A stretch of DNA of 46,557 nt from CAZCFB01 sp964511535 (GTDB taxonomy: Bacteria > Myxococcota_A > Polyangia > GCA-2747355 > CAZCFB01), in the NCBI GenBank assembly GCA_964511535.1, contig CAZEFW010000061.1:1-46557 (forward strand), written 5' to 3'. Below the pieces are notes generated by a model. It made no database searches. It was not told where the DNA came from and worked only from the letters and a program-made list of their open reading frames with translations. This document shows, one piece after another, positions 29,720 through 38,122 of the stretch. A program made the translations under genes and the position numbers. Position 1 is the first letter of the stretch; the number at the start of each line of letters is the position of its first letter.

Positions 29720-31765
29720 CTACTTGCCCTTGCGCATGATCAGCCCGCCTTCGCCGACCACGTAGATGTTGCTCGGCCCGCTGCCCCAGACATGGGTCAG
29801 GTAGCGCGAGGTGCCAGGGGCCTGGGCCTTGGCGGTCACGCCGTTGGACAGCAGCAGGGTGCCCTTGGCGCCCACCATGTAGATGCTCTTGGGCCCGGCG
29901 CCCCACACGCCGTACAGCGCGCCCGTTCCGCCCAGCCCGGTGGCCACCGGGGTCCATGTGCTTCCGTCGAACCGCGCCGCGCACCCGGTGAGGCTGCCGA
30001 CGAAGAAGATGTTGGTGGGCCCGGTGCCCCAGACGCCGGCCATGCGGCCGCATTTGGCCGCGCTGCCGATGGGCTTGTGCTTCCAGTTGCTGCCGTCGTA
30101 ATGCAGGTACTTCACCACGCTCGCGCCGTTGCTCACCGCGTAGATGTCCGTGGCGCTGCTGCCCCACATGTCGGTGTAGAAATAGTCGTTGGTCACCAGC
30201 AACGGGAGGGTCTTTCCGCTCCATTTGCTGCCGTCGTGGTGGTAGATCCAGCCCTTGGATCCCACCGCCCAGTAGTCGCTCTTGGCGCTGCCCCACACTG
30301 CCCTCAGGCCACCCTTGAAGGAGGTCGTCGCGCTCCAGCTGTTGAACAGCCCGCTGTACTTCAGCGCCACCGAGGTCTGCGCCCCGGCCACGAGCTTGTC
30401 GCCGCCCACGGCATGGACGAGCCCGGGGCCGAGGCCGTGCAGCCCGTGCAGGTCGTAGGTGGTGTTGGTGGTCATCACGTGCCACTTGGCGCCGTCGTGG
30501 CGCACGGCAGCCCCCTTGCGACCCACGGCGATGATCTCGGTGGCCGAGCTGCCCCAGATCCGGTTCAGGGATTCGGTCACTACGCGGGAGGACCGCGCCT
30601 GCCAGCTCTTGCCGCCGTGGTGCGCCATGGCGCCGAAGTCGCCCACCGCGTGCACGTCCCCCTTTGCGCTGCCCCACACGGCGCGGAAGCTGTCCTTGAT
30701 CCCGCTGCTCCCCTTGGCCCACTTGGCGCCGCCGGAAAAGGAATACACCTCACCCTTGGTGCCGGCCGCGTGCACATCGCTGGCGCCGCTGCCCCACAGG
30801 GCGTTGAAGGTCGCGTAGCTGGTCACCGTCATGTCGGTCCAGCTGCCGCCGGAGCGCCGGTAGATGGCGCCGGCCGAGCCGGCCAGCACCAGGTCGCCCT
30901 TGCCGCTGCCCCATACCGCCCGCAGGTCGGTGGTGGAGGCCGCCGCCGGCAGGCCCTTGACCTGGCTCCAGCTGCTGCCGGTGGAGACGAGGACCGTGCC
31001 AGCGTCGCCCACGGCGTAGATCTCCTTGGGGCCCGCGCCCCACACCGCGTAAAGGTCGCTGGACACGCCGGAGGTCTCGGCCTTGAAGCCCGACCCGGTG
31101 TTGCGCGTGATGGCGCCGCCCCGGCCCACGGCCACCACCACGCCAGCGCCGGCCCAGATCCCCTGCAGATCGGCGGTGACACCGGAGGCGTAGTCGCTCC
31201 ACGCCCCGCCGCCCGCGCAGCGGATCTTGCCCTTGTCTCCCGCAGCGCACAGGGTGGCGCCGTCGCCGGCCACTGCGTTGAGGTCCAGGGTCGTGCCGCT
31301 CGACACGCGGCTCCACGCCTTGCCGTCGAATCTCAGGATGGTCCCCTTTTCGCCCACGGCCCATACCTTGCTCTTGGCGCTGCCCCACAGGCCGTACAAG
31401 TGGTGACCCTGGGGCAGGGGGTTGACCCAGCACCAGCCGTCCTTGGAGCACAGGCCGGTCTTGGGAGCAGGCGCGCCGCCGTCGGGGGCGCTGGCCTCCA
31501 CGGAGGAAAGGTCCCCTGGCGGCCCGTCGGGCGCCGCCAGGTCGGGCGCCGCCAGATCCGGCGCGGCGCTGTCCGGGCGGTTTGAATCCGCGGCGGGGCC
31601 GTCAGGCGGGCGCTGGTCGCCGGCGGCCCGGTCCGGGCTCGCGTCCCGGCTCACGCCGTCGGCAGCCGCGGCCCCGTCGCCCGGCCTGGGGATACTGCCG
31701 GTGTCGTGGCAGGAGAGGCAGCAGCACACGAGCACCAGGCTCGCGACGCGCCCGGGCGAGGGCAT
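29720..31765 (-). CDS. Repeat-propeller lipoprotein, paralogue B
   Basis: This 681-aa protein starts MPSPGRVASLVLVCCCLSCHDTGSIPRPGDG, with the Cys-His-Asp-Thr-Gly-Ser signature shared with paralogues A and C. A linker of about 65 residues rich in Ala/Pro/Asp (PDSAAPDLAAPDLAAPDG) follows, and then GLCSKDGWCWVNPLPQGHHLYGLWGS and about a dozen or more repeats LxxVWGSGxxDVxAVGxxG. The repeat blocks are clearly homologous to those of A. It follows the PEGA protein gene by 6 bp and so belongs to the kinase-PEGA-lipoprotein operon (34974 to 29720). Putative role: extracytoplasmic sensor or structural partner of that kinase; unproven. Confidence 0.9.
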   Translation of the reverse strand: MPSPGRVASLVLVCCCLSCHDTGSIPRPGDGAAAADGVSRDASPDRAAGDQRPPDGPAADSNRPDSAAPDLAAPDLAAPDGPPGDLSSVEASAPDGGAPAPKTGLCSKDGWCWVNPLPQGHHLYGLWGSAKSKVWAVGEKGTILRFDGKAWSRVSSGTTLDLNAVAGDGATLCAAGDKGKIRCAGGGAWSDYASGVTADLQGIWAGAGVVVAVGRGGAITRNTGSGFKAETSGVSSDLYAVWGAGPKEIYAVGDAGTVLVSTGSSWSQVKGLPAAASTTDLRAVWGSGKGDLVLAGSAGAIYRRSGGSWTDMTVTSYATFNALWGSGASDVHAAGTKGEVYSFSGGAKWAKGSSGIKDSFRAVWGSAKGDVHAVGDFGAMAHHGGKSWQARSSRVVTESLNRIWGSSATEIIAVGRKGAAVRHDGAKWHVMTTNTTYDLHGLHGLGPGLVHAVGGDKLVAGAQTSVALKYSGLFNSWSATTSFKGGLRAVWGSAKSDYWAVGSKGWIYHHDGSKWSGKTLPLLVTNDYFYTDMWGSSATDIYAVSNGASVVKYLHYDGSNWKHKPIGSAAKCGRMAGVWGTGPTNIFFVGSLTGCAARFDGSTWTPVATGLGGTGALYGVWGAGPKSIYMVGAKGTLLLSNGVTAKAQAPGTSRYLTHVWGSGPSNIYVVGEGGLIMRKGK

Positions 31766-31771
31766 GATGCG

Positions 31772-32962
31772 TCAGAACTCCAGCCGCACGCCGCCCGCCG
31801 ACGGACGCAGGCGCACAGTGGTCGTCTCGGCGTCGTCGTCCTTGTCCGGCTCTCCCCGCTCCACCAGGAAATAGATCAGCAGAGAGCCCGCGGCCGCGAC
31901 GCCGGCCACGGTGAACGAGGCCACCATCAGCCCGTCGTAGGTGTGGACCGTGCTCTCCAGCTCGTCGTGCTTCGAGTCGTCCTGGTTGTTCTTGAAGTCG
32001 TCCCAGGCGCCGCTGCTGGCCACGGCGAAGCCGACGCCCGCGCCGGCGAAGACCATGGCCGCGCTGGCGGCGATGACGCTGTAGGTGGGGAACGGCGTGT
32101 CATCTTCCTTGTCGGGATCCGGCTCCTCGGGTGTGGTCGGTGCAGGCTCGGGCGGCGTCGTGGTCGCCGGCGCCACGGCCTTGAGCAGGCGGGCGGACAG
32201 CTGCCGCGACTCGCCCGGCTTGAGCTCCACCTTGAACAGCTCGGGGCTGTGCTCCGGCGCCTCCACGTACAGCTCGTGGGCGCCCGGCTTGAGCTCCAGC
32301 GACAGCGGCGGCGTGCCCACGGGGTTGCCGTTGAGCTTCGCCGTGGCGCCCTTGGGCGCACCGTCCACCACCAGCCGCGCGCCGAGGAACTCGAGCTTCA
32401 GCGCCAGCTTCGCCGCCTTGTCCAGCTCAACGAGCACCTCGGCCTCCACCCGGTACAGCCCATCACCGTCGGTGGCCACCACCACGTGCTTGCCCACCAG
32501 CAGCTCGCGGTCCAGCGGGGCGGCGCCCATGTTCTTGCCGTCGATGCTCACCGCGGCGGTCTTGCGGTCGGTGGTGATGGCGATGGTGCCCTTCATGGTC
32601 TGCCGCACGGCGTCGTACAGGGCGATGACCGACTCCTTGGTCTCCTCCCGGTTGAACGTCAGGCCCGGCGCGGCCTTGAGCGAGGCGCGGAACGCCTTTT
32701 TGGCCCTGGCTTTCTGGCCCAGCACGCCGTGGGTCAGGCCGAGCTGCAGGTTCACCTGGGCCTTGAGCGCCGGGTCTTTGGCAAGCCGGCGGGCCTTCTT
32801 GAACGCCCGCAGCGCCCGGTTGAACTTGGCGACCTTTAGCTGGACGATGCCCTCCTGGAGCAGCGACTCGGCGTCCTGCGCCAGGGCCGGAGCGCCGTGC
32901 AACAGGACGCCGCCCAGCACGGCCAGGGTGAGCCAACGGGACGTAACGGGGTGCAGCTTCAT
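31772..32962 (-). CDS. TPR and PEGA-domain envelope protein
   Basis: This 396-aa protein has a signal peptide (MKLHPVTSRWLTLAVLGGVLLHGAPALAQD) and a TPR-like helical region (about 30-115, AESLLQEGIVQLKVAKFNRALRAFKKARR). Two beta-rich PEGA-type modules follow (about 130-160, AVSIDGKNMGAAPLDRELLVGKHVVVA, and about 195-240, ATAKLNGNPVGTPPLSLELKPGAHELYV). Then come a Pro/Glu/Thr linker and two membrane helices (AASAAMVFAGAGVGFAVA and ASFTVAGVAAAGSLLIYFLV). The 396-aa start at ATG 32962 has GAGG at the right distance; a GTG at 32974 overlapping the kinase stop (GTGA) would add four residues. It follows the kinase-PEGA gene and shares its PEGA architecture, so the two proteins may interact. Confidence 0.88.
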   Translation of the reverse strand: MKLHPVTSRWLTLAVLGGVLLHGAPALAQDAESLLQEGIVQLKVAKFNRALRAFKKARRLAKDPALKAQVNLQLGLTHGVLGQKARAKKAFRASLKAAPGLTFNREETKESVIALYDAVRQTMKGTIAITTDRKTAAVSIDGKNMGAAPLDRELLVGKHVVVATDGDGLYRVEAEVLVELDKAAKLALKLEFLGARLVVDGAPKGATAKLNGNPVGTPPLSLELKPGAHELYVEAPEHSPELFKVELKPGESRQLSARLLKAVAPATTTPPEPAPTTPEEPDPDKEDDTPFPTYSVIAASAAMVFAGAGVGFAVASSGAWDDFKNNQDDSKHDELESTVHTYDGLMVASFTVAGVAAAGSLLIYFLVERGEPDKDDDAETTTVRLRPSAGGVRLEF

Positions 32963-32970
32963 CTGCGACC

Positions 32971-34974
32971 TCACTCTTTCTGCAGCCCCAACGCCAGAGA
33001 CAGCTTCTGGCCGGGGCGCAGGTTCAGTGAGCGGACCTTGGGCCGGAAACCCTCCCTGACCAGCTTCAGCTGGTGGCGACCCGGGGCGATGCCTGCAAGC
33101 GCCGCGGGGGTCTGGTCCACCCGCTTGCCGTCCAGGTACACCGTGGCCTTGACCATCTTGCCACCCACCAGGGCCGACACCCTGACGGAGGCAGACAGCG
33201 GCTTGAGCCTGATGGAGAGCCGCCCCGGCCCGGAGCCCGCCTTGATATTTCGTTTGGCCGCAGCATACCCCTTCTTGCGCAATCTGACGACATGCTCGCC
33301 CTCGTCCAGCAGATCGCCGCGCAGGGGGGTCTTGCCCACCAGCTCGTCATCCAGCCACACCTCCGCCTCGCCCGGCGTGGACAGCACCTCGAGCAGGCGC
33401 AGCTTGACCGGCGGGTCCATGGGGCGGGGCGCGGTGCCCGGCGCGGCGGGCCCTGGCTTTGGCGCGGCCGCCGTGGCGGCAGAGCCGTCCGGCGTCGGCG
33501 CCGGGACCGCGGCGCCAGGACTTGCCGGCGTCGGCGCCGGCTCGACCGCCGCGGCGCCATGACCTGCTGGCGCGGGGGTCGGCGCGCCGGTCTTGGTCGC
33601 CACCTCGCCAGCTGGCCTGCTGGCCGCCGGCCGGGCGCTGCCCTCGGGCTGCGGGGCGACGCGCTCCAGCCCGAAGGCGGCCCAGATCACCACCCCCGCG
33701 GCCAGGGCCACGGCCGCCAGGCCACCCCCAAGCGCCAGGCGGCGATTGCGCTGCGCGGTGGCCGCGGACGAGGGCGCCTCCATCACGCCGGAGCCGGCCG
33801 GCCCGCCCACCAGCTCGCCGAGGCTGGCGTCCGGCGTGTCCGTGCCGTGCCCGCCGGCAGGGCGGCGCCTGACCCCGTCCTGGGCCGCCACCGTGCCAGG
33901 CTCCTCCAGCTCCTGCGGGGTCATGGTGGGCGCCATGGCCACCGACCGCGGGGTGTCTTCATCCCCGTACTCGTCACTCTGGTGACCGTCATTTGGGCGA
34001 TCGTCATTTGGGCGATCGTCATTTTGGGCATCGCCGCCCTGCACGGTCATCTCGGGGAAGCTGTCGAGGCGGACACCCGGCAGCGAGTCGCCCACCTCGT
34101 ACATCAGCGAGTCGCGCCACCGGCTCCCCATGGCCCTGGCCAGGTCGGCCACCATCTCGGCCACCTCGTCGTAGCGGCTGTTGCGGTCCTTGTACGTGGC
34201 CCGGGTGATCACCTCCTGAACCCCGGACGGCAGGTCCTTGCGGTATGTCTCCAGCGGCGGCAGCTCGTTGTCGATCACCTTGTACAGCACTGACAGCGGA
34301 TCCGGCCCCGGGTACGGCAGCTTGCCCGTCAGCATCTGGTGCAGGATGGTGCCCATGGCCAGGATGTCGGAGCGGTGGTCGATCTTGTCGATCTGCCCCC
34401 GGGCCTGCTCCGGTGACATGTAGTTGGGCGTGCCCATCACCGCCGAGCCCTGGGTCAGCAGCGTGGAGGCGTCCATCACCTTGGAGATGCCGAAGTCGAG
34501 CACCTTGGCCAGCTCACCCCCGCTGGCCTTGCGGCACAGGAAGATGTTCTCCGGCTTCAGGTCGCGGTGAACCACCTTGAGCTTGTGCGCCGCGTCCAGC
34601 GCCTGGCACACCTGGCGGAAGATGTTGGCGGCCCGCTCCAGGCCGAACTGCTTGTCGTCGCCCAGGGCGCTGGCCAGGTCCTGGCCCTCGAGCATCTCCA
34701 TCACCATGTACGGCTGGTCGTCCTCGGTGTGGTTGAAGTCGATGACCTGGACGATGTTCTCGTGGCCCAGCTGGCTGCCGATGCGCGCCTCGCGCTCGAA
34801 GCGGTTGAAGTTGTCGGGGCTGTCCTCACGGGAGATCCTGAGCACCTTGACCGCGAACTTGCGGTCGATGCGCTCGTTGTGCGCCTCGTAGACCACCCCC
34901 ATGCCGCCACGACCGAGTACGCTGTCGATGCGGTAGGTCTCTCCGAGGAGCTGGCCTATGAGTCTGTCCGCCAC
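32971..34974 (-). CDS. Ser/Thr kinase with transmembrane helix and PEGA domains
   Basis: This kinase has RGGMGVVYEA, FAVKVL, VVHRDLKPEN, DFGIS, NYMSPEQA and DILAMGTILHQML within its first 290 residues, so it looks catalytically intact. A disordered acidic and Pro/Ala-rich region follows, with a short PNDDR repeat near 34000, then one membrane helix (about 411-435), an Ala/Pro linker and two PEGA-type modules (VLSTPGEAEVWLDDELVGKTPL and KATVYLDGKRVDQTPAALAGIAPGRHQLKLVREGF) to residue 667. Kinase inside and PEGA outside is the usual topology. The GTG at 34974 (VADRLIGQ) is preferred since GGGGAG lies 7 nt upstream; ATG at 34995 would add seven residues but has no RBS. It is first in an operon with the PEGA protein and propeller lipoprotein B. 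Confidence 0.92.
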   Translation of the reverse strand: MADRLIGQLLGETYRIDSVLGRGGMGVVYEAHNERIDRKFAVKVLRISREDSPDNFNRFEREARIGSQLGHENIVQVIDFNHTEDDQPYMVMEMLEGQDLASALGDDKQFGLERAANIFRQVCQALDAAHKLKVVHRDLKPENIFLCRKASGGELAKVLDFGISKVMDASTLLTQGSAVMGTPNYMSPEQARGQIDKIDHRSDILAMGTILHQMLTGKLPYPGPDPLSVLYKVIDNELPPLETYRKDLPSGVQEVITRATYKDRNSRYDEVAEMVADLARAMGSRWRDSLMYEVGDSLPGVRLDSFPEMTVQGGDAQNDDRPNDDRPNDGHQSDEYGDEDTPRSVAMAPTMTPQELEEPGTVAAQDGVRRRPAGGHGTDTPDASLGELVGGPAGSGVMEAPSSAATAQRNRRLALGGGLAAVALAAGVVIWAAFGLERVAPQPEGSARPAASRPAGEVATKTGAPTPAPAGHGAAAVEPAPTPASPGAAVPAPTPDGSAATAAAPKPGPAAPGTAPRPMDPPVKLRLLEVLSTPGEAEVWLDDELVGKTPLRGDLLDEGEHVVRLRKKGYAAAKRNIKAGSGPGRLSIRLKPLSASVRVSALVGGKMVKATVYLDGKRVDQTPAALAGIAPGRHQLKLVREGFRPKVRSLNLRPGQKLSLALGLQKE

Positions 34975-34995
34975 GGCGGGTCTCCCCTTAAACAT

Positions 34996-35008
34996 CCCTA
35001 CAATAGGG
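34996..35008. repeat. Short inverted repeat upstream of the PEGA kinase
   Basis: CCCTA-CAA-TAGGG lies between propeller lipoprotein C and the kinase. It may be a small hairpin or operator; no promoter is obvious. Confidence 0.35.
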
Positions 35009-35049
35009 GGATTATCGGTCAGATCGGGCCGCTGCTCAATCTTTGGCCG

Positions 35050-37167
35050 CTATTTGCCGCAGCGGCTAAGCAGGGTGCCGTTGGCGCCCAGGGCCACAAG
35101 CCGGCCGGCGCCCACGGGGCGGATCCGCAAAAGATCCCGCTTTGTGCCGGTCTTGTGCTGTTTCCAGCTGCTGCCGTCGTACCGAATCATCACGCCGGCC
35201 TTGCCCGCGGCGTACACGCTGGATCCCGAGCTGCCCCGCACCGATGTGAGATCCCCTGATACGCCGGAGATCATGGTGGTCCACTTTCCCGCGCTGTCCC
35301 GGTGCACCACGGCGCCGCCCTTGCCCACGGCGAACACCTCGCCCTTGGGCGAGACCCACACGGCGGCCAGATCCTTGGTGGTGCCGGCTTGCTGGGCCGC
35401 CCAGCCGGAGCCGGTGTTTTGCAGCACGGTGCCGCTGGCGCCAACAGCCCAGATATCGGCGGCCGAACGGCCGTGCACGCCACGCAGGGTTGCGGTGACC
35501 TTGGTGGGCTCCGCCACGCAGGACAGGCCCTTGCAGCGGATGGCCACGCCCAGGGCGCCCACGGCCACGGTGTCGCCTGGCCCGGCTGACCATACGTCAT
35601 ATAGCGCGTTGGTGGTGCTGCTGGTGGCCTTCTTGAACCAGGTGCTGCCGTCGTATCGGATGACCGTGCCGCCGTCGCCCACGGCGTAGATCTCGCTGGC
35701 CGAGCTGCCGCTGATGGCGCGCAGGGTGCTGGTGGTGCCCGACGTCAGGACCGTGGCCTTGGCCCCGTCGAAGCGCAGCACCTCGCCCGGCTTCGACAGC
35801 AAGTAGATGTTGCTGGGCGAGCTGGCCCACAGGTCATAGAGCTCGGCTGAGGCGAAGGCGCGGCCCGCGCGGGTCCAGGTCTTGCCGTCGTAATGGATGA
35901 TGCCACCGCTGTAGCCCGCGGCGTGGATGTTGGTGGCCGAGTTGCCCCAGATGGCCGTCATACGGTCGTTGGTGGGGGTTTTGGTCACTTTCCAGGTCTT
36001 GAACCCATCGAAGCGGCCCACGGCGCCGCTCTTGCCCGTGATCCCGCCCACCGCGAAGACGTCGCTGGGCCCGCTGCCCCAGATGGCGCTGACGCTGGAG
36101 TTGAGGCCGAACTTCGCGGTCATGTCCACGAACTTGGCGCCGTCGTAGCGGGAAACATGCAGGCTTCCGTAACGGTGGCCAGCGAAGAACAGGTCGCCCG
36201 TGGCGCTGGACCAGGCGTCGGTGAAGACCACGTCGCCGTGGGCGATGGAGTGATGGGTCCACTTGTTGCCGTCGTAGTGCGCCACGGAGCCGAGCTTGGA
36301 GGTGGCCCAGACATCCTTGGGCCCGCGGCCCCAGACGTTTGTCAGGGTGTCGATCTTGTACGGGGCGGTCATGGTGGACCACTTGTTGCCGTCGTAGTGC
36401 ACGATGGCCTTGGTGGACCAGTAAATACCCCCCACCACGAACACATCCGAGGCCGAGCTACCCCAGACGCCGTACAGCGGCTCGCTGGTGCCCGAGGCCA
36501 TCGCCGACCACTTGCTACCGTCGAAGTGCATGATGGCGCCGGCCGCGCCCACGGCGAAGATGTCCTTGGGGCCGCTGCCCCAGATCTCGCTCAGGCCGGC
36601 CGGGGCATTTTGCAGCGAGGCCGTGAAGGTCTTGCCGTCGAAGCGCAGCACATGGCCCTCGACGGCGCTGATGTAGATGTCGCTGGCGCTGAAGCCCCAT
36701 ATGCCCGAGAAGTTCCACTCCGGGTAGGAAGGGTTGAGCCAGCACCAGCCGTCGGCGCTGCAAAACGTCAGCTTCGGGCAGCCAGTCCCGGCGTCGGGGA
36801 GCACGGCCTTGTCTGGCAGCGCCATGTCTGGCAGCGCCATGTCTTTGAGTGCGATGTCATTTAGCGCCTTGTCGGGCAAGGCCATGTCATTCAGTGCCAT
36901 GTCGGGCGTCGCCATGTCCGGCAGCGCCATGTCGGGCGCCGCCGAGTCCGGCAATGCCAGGTCACTTGGCGTCATGTCCGGCATCGCCAGGTCCGTCGCG
37001 GGCGCGTCGGGGACGAGCCGGTCCGAAGATCCATCAACAGCCCCGTCCACAGCCGCGCCGTCGCCGCCCGGTCGCTGCACGCTGCCGGTGTCATGGCAGG
37101 CGGCGCCGAGGCAAAACATCAGCGCCAGGGCGGTGCCAGCGGCGCGCTGTGGTAGAGGAGAGCTCAT
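35050..37167 (-). CDS. Repeat-propeller lipoprotein, paralogue C
   Basis: This 705-aa lipoprotein begins MSSPLPQRAAGTALALMFCLGAACHDTGSVQRPGGDG. Its linker contains a run of about 15 pentapeptides (ALPDM, ATPDM, ALNDM, ALPDK, 15-bp period, about 36815-36990). After CSADGWCWLNPSYPEWNFSGIWGFSASDIYIS come many repeats WGSSxxDVFxVGxxxxxxxxHYDGxxW. The fold is again a repeat propeller. It is the longest of the three paralogues, its linker repeat is the most regular, and it lies 76 bp upstream of the PEGA kinase operon; co-transcription is possible. No catalytic motif. Confidence 0.9.
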   Translation of the reverse strand: MSSPLPQRAAGTALALMFCLGAACHDTGSVQRPGGDGAAVDGAVDGSSDRLVPDAPATDLAMPDMTPSDLALPDSAAPDMALPDMATPDMALNDMALPDKALNDIALKDMALPDMALPDKAVLPDAGTGCPKLTFCSADGWCWLNPSYPEWNFSGIWGFSASDIYISAVEGHVLRFDGKTFTASLQNAPAGLSEIWGSGPKDIFAVGAAGAIMHFDGSKWSAMASGTSEPLYGVWGSSASDVFVVGGIYWSTKAIVHYDGNKWSTMTAPYKIDTLTNVWGRGPKDVWATSKLGSVAHYDGNKWTHHSIAHGDVVFTDAWSSATGDLFFAGHRYGSLHVSRYDGAKFVDMTAKFGLNSSVSAIWGSGPSDVFAVGGITGKSGAVGRFDGFKTWKVTKTPTNDRMTAIWGNSATNIHAAGYSGGIIHYDGKTWTRAGRAFASAELYDLWASSPSNIYLLSKPGEVLRFDGAKATVLTSGTTSTLRAISGSSASEIYAVGDGGTVIRYDGSTWFKKATSSTTNALYDVWSAGPGDTVAVGALGVAIRCKGLSCVAEPTKVTATLRGVHGRSAADIWAVGASGTVLQNTGSGWAAQQAGTTKDLAAVWVSPKGEVFAVGKGGAVVHRDSAGKWTTMISGVSGDLTSVRGSSGSSVYAAGKAGVMIRYDGSSWKQHKTGTKRDLLRIRPVGAGRLVALGANGTLLSRCGK
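36815..36990. repeat. In-frame 15-bp tandem repeats in propeller lipoprotein C
   Basis: About a dozen copies of a 15-bp unit (GGCAGCGCCATGTCT-type on the plus strand) encode the PDM/NDM/PDK pentapeptides of the linker. They vary at single positions, as expected for a slippage-prone repeat under relaxed constraint. Confidence 0.75.
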
Positions 37168-37260
37168 GAGGGTGCCCGGGGTGTTTCAGGGACGATTATC
37201 GGGGAAGGCGTCGGGGGGGGCAATATCTGGCAGGCGGGGCGGCTGCTGAACAGCTCGTCT

Positions 37261-37944
37261 CTACTCGAACGGGTCCACGCTCTCGCAGTTGTAGCCCGGC
37301 TTGAGGGTGTAGCCGCTCACGGTGGGGTAGCCGGAGCTGCTGATGTCGGTGATGAACAGCATCTGCTCGCCGTCGGAGAACTTGTCGAAGGTGCCACCGA
37401 CGAACTTGGTGTTGGTGTCGTCGTCGTACAGCTCGTAGGCGATGTCACTGCCCACCGGCAGGTCGGTGCAGGGGCTGCAGTAGCCGGAGTAGGCGCGCAG
37501 CTTGACCTGGCTCGAGCCGCTGCCGATGTACAGGGCCATGTAGAAGTCGCTGCCGCTCTTGGACAGGTCGTTGCAGAACTTGCCGCGGGCTTTCTTCTTG
37601 GGCGGCGGGGGCGTGGTCACGGGGTTCGGCTTGGCGTCGGGGGCCTTGCCCGCGCCGGCGTCGGCGCCCTGGCCGTTGTTGTTGCCGCTGCCGCCGCCGC
37701 TGGTGCCGGGGTTGCAGACCCAGCTGCTGCCGGCCTTGATGCACTGGTCGCCCATGGGGCAGCCCATGGTCTCGCAGCTCTGGGAGCACATGGAGAAGGC
37801 GCCCTTGGCAACGCACAGGCCGGAGCCGCAGTCGTTGCCGCTCTGGCACAGCGAGCCGTAGTCGGGGTCGGCGGCGGACGAGCCGCAGGCGACGAGGAAA
37901 AGTGAGGCGATCATCGCGGTGATGGTATGGCTTGTCCTGGTCAT
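37261..37944 (-). CDS. Cys-rich lipoprotein
   Basis: This 227-aa lipoprotein starts MTRTSHTITAMIASLFLVACGSS (lipobox LVAC). A Cys module (YGSLCQSGNDCGSGLCVAKGAFSMCSQSCETMGCPMGDQC) resembles those in the 322-aa lipoprotein at 19151 (both contain CETxxCPxGDxC). After a Gly/Asn/Lys/Pro linker comes a C-terminal beta-rich domain (about 130-227) with FCNDLSKSGSDFYMALYIGSGSSQVKL, CSPCTDLPVG and TFDKFSDGEQMLFIT. RBS GGAGG precedes the ATG. It is preceded by a near-perfect sigma54-type promoter and an operator copy. Role unknown. Confidence 0.87.
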   Translation of the reverse strand: MTRTSHTITAMIASLFLVACGSSAADPDYGSLCQSGNDCGSGLCVAKGAFSMCSQSCETMGCPMGDQCIKAGSSWVCNPGTSGGGSGNNNGQGADAGAGKAPDAKPNPVTTPPPPKKKARGKFCNDLSKSGSDFYMALYIGSGSSQVKLRAYSGYCSPCTDLPVGSDIAYELYDDDTNTKFVGGTFDKFSDGEQMLFITDISSSGYPTVSGYTLKPGYNCESVDPFE

Positions 37945-37981
37945 CTTTTCCTCCTTTCAGTTGTTGGTTGCAGGGGTAAAG

Positions 37982-37997
37982 AGCAAGGCATGTGCCA
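37982..37997 (-). promoter_or_regulatory. Sigma54-type promoter for 227-aa lipoprotein
   Basis: On the minus strand TGGCACA-TGCC-TTGCT (37997 to 37982), one of the best matches in the window. The ATG at 37944 is 37 bp away, with an AGGAGG RBS. Confidence 0.8.
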
Positions 37998-38033
37998 TGA
38001 CGCGTCAGCCCGGACGAGGACCTGTTTTCAGGG

Positions 38034-38107
38034 GGTTACGGGCGCGTATGAACAAAACGGCGCGCGCGGTTGTTACCTCCCCCCGGCAGACCCGGTCGCG
38101 GGTAACA
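38034..38107. promoter_or_regulatory. Putative activator site, copy 5, with an extra half-site
   Basis: TGTTACC (38071-38077) and GGTAACA (38101-38107), 23-bp spacer, 73 bp upstream of the promoter at 37997. A third, half-matching element GGTTACG (38034-38040) sits on the promoter side at a similar interval. Confidence 0.7.
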
Positions 38108-38122
38108 GATCCGCCGCGCTGC

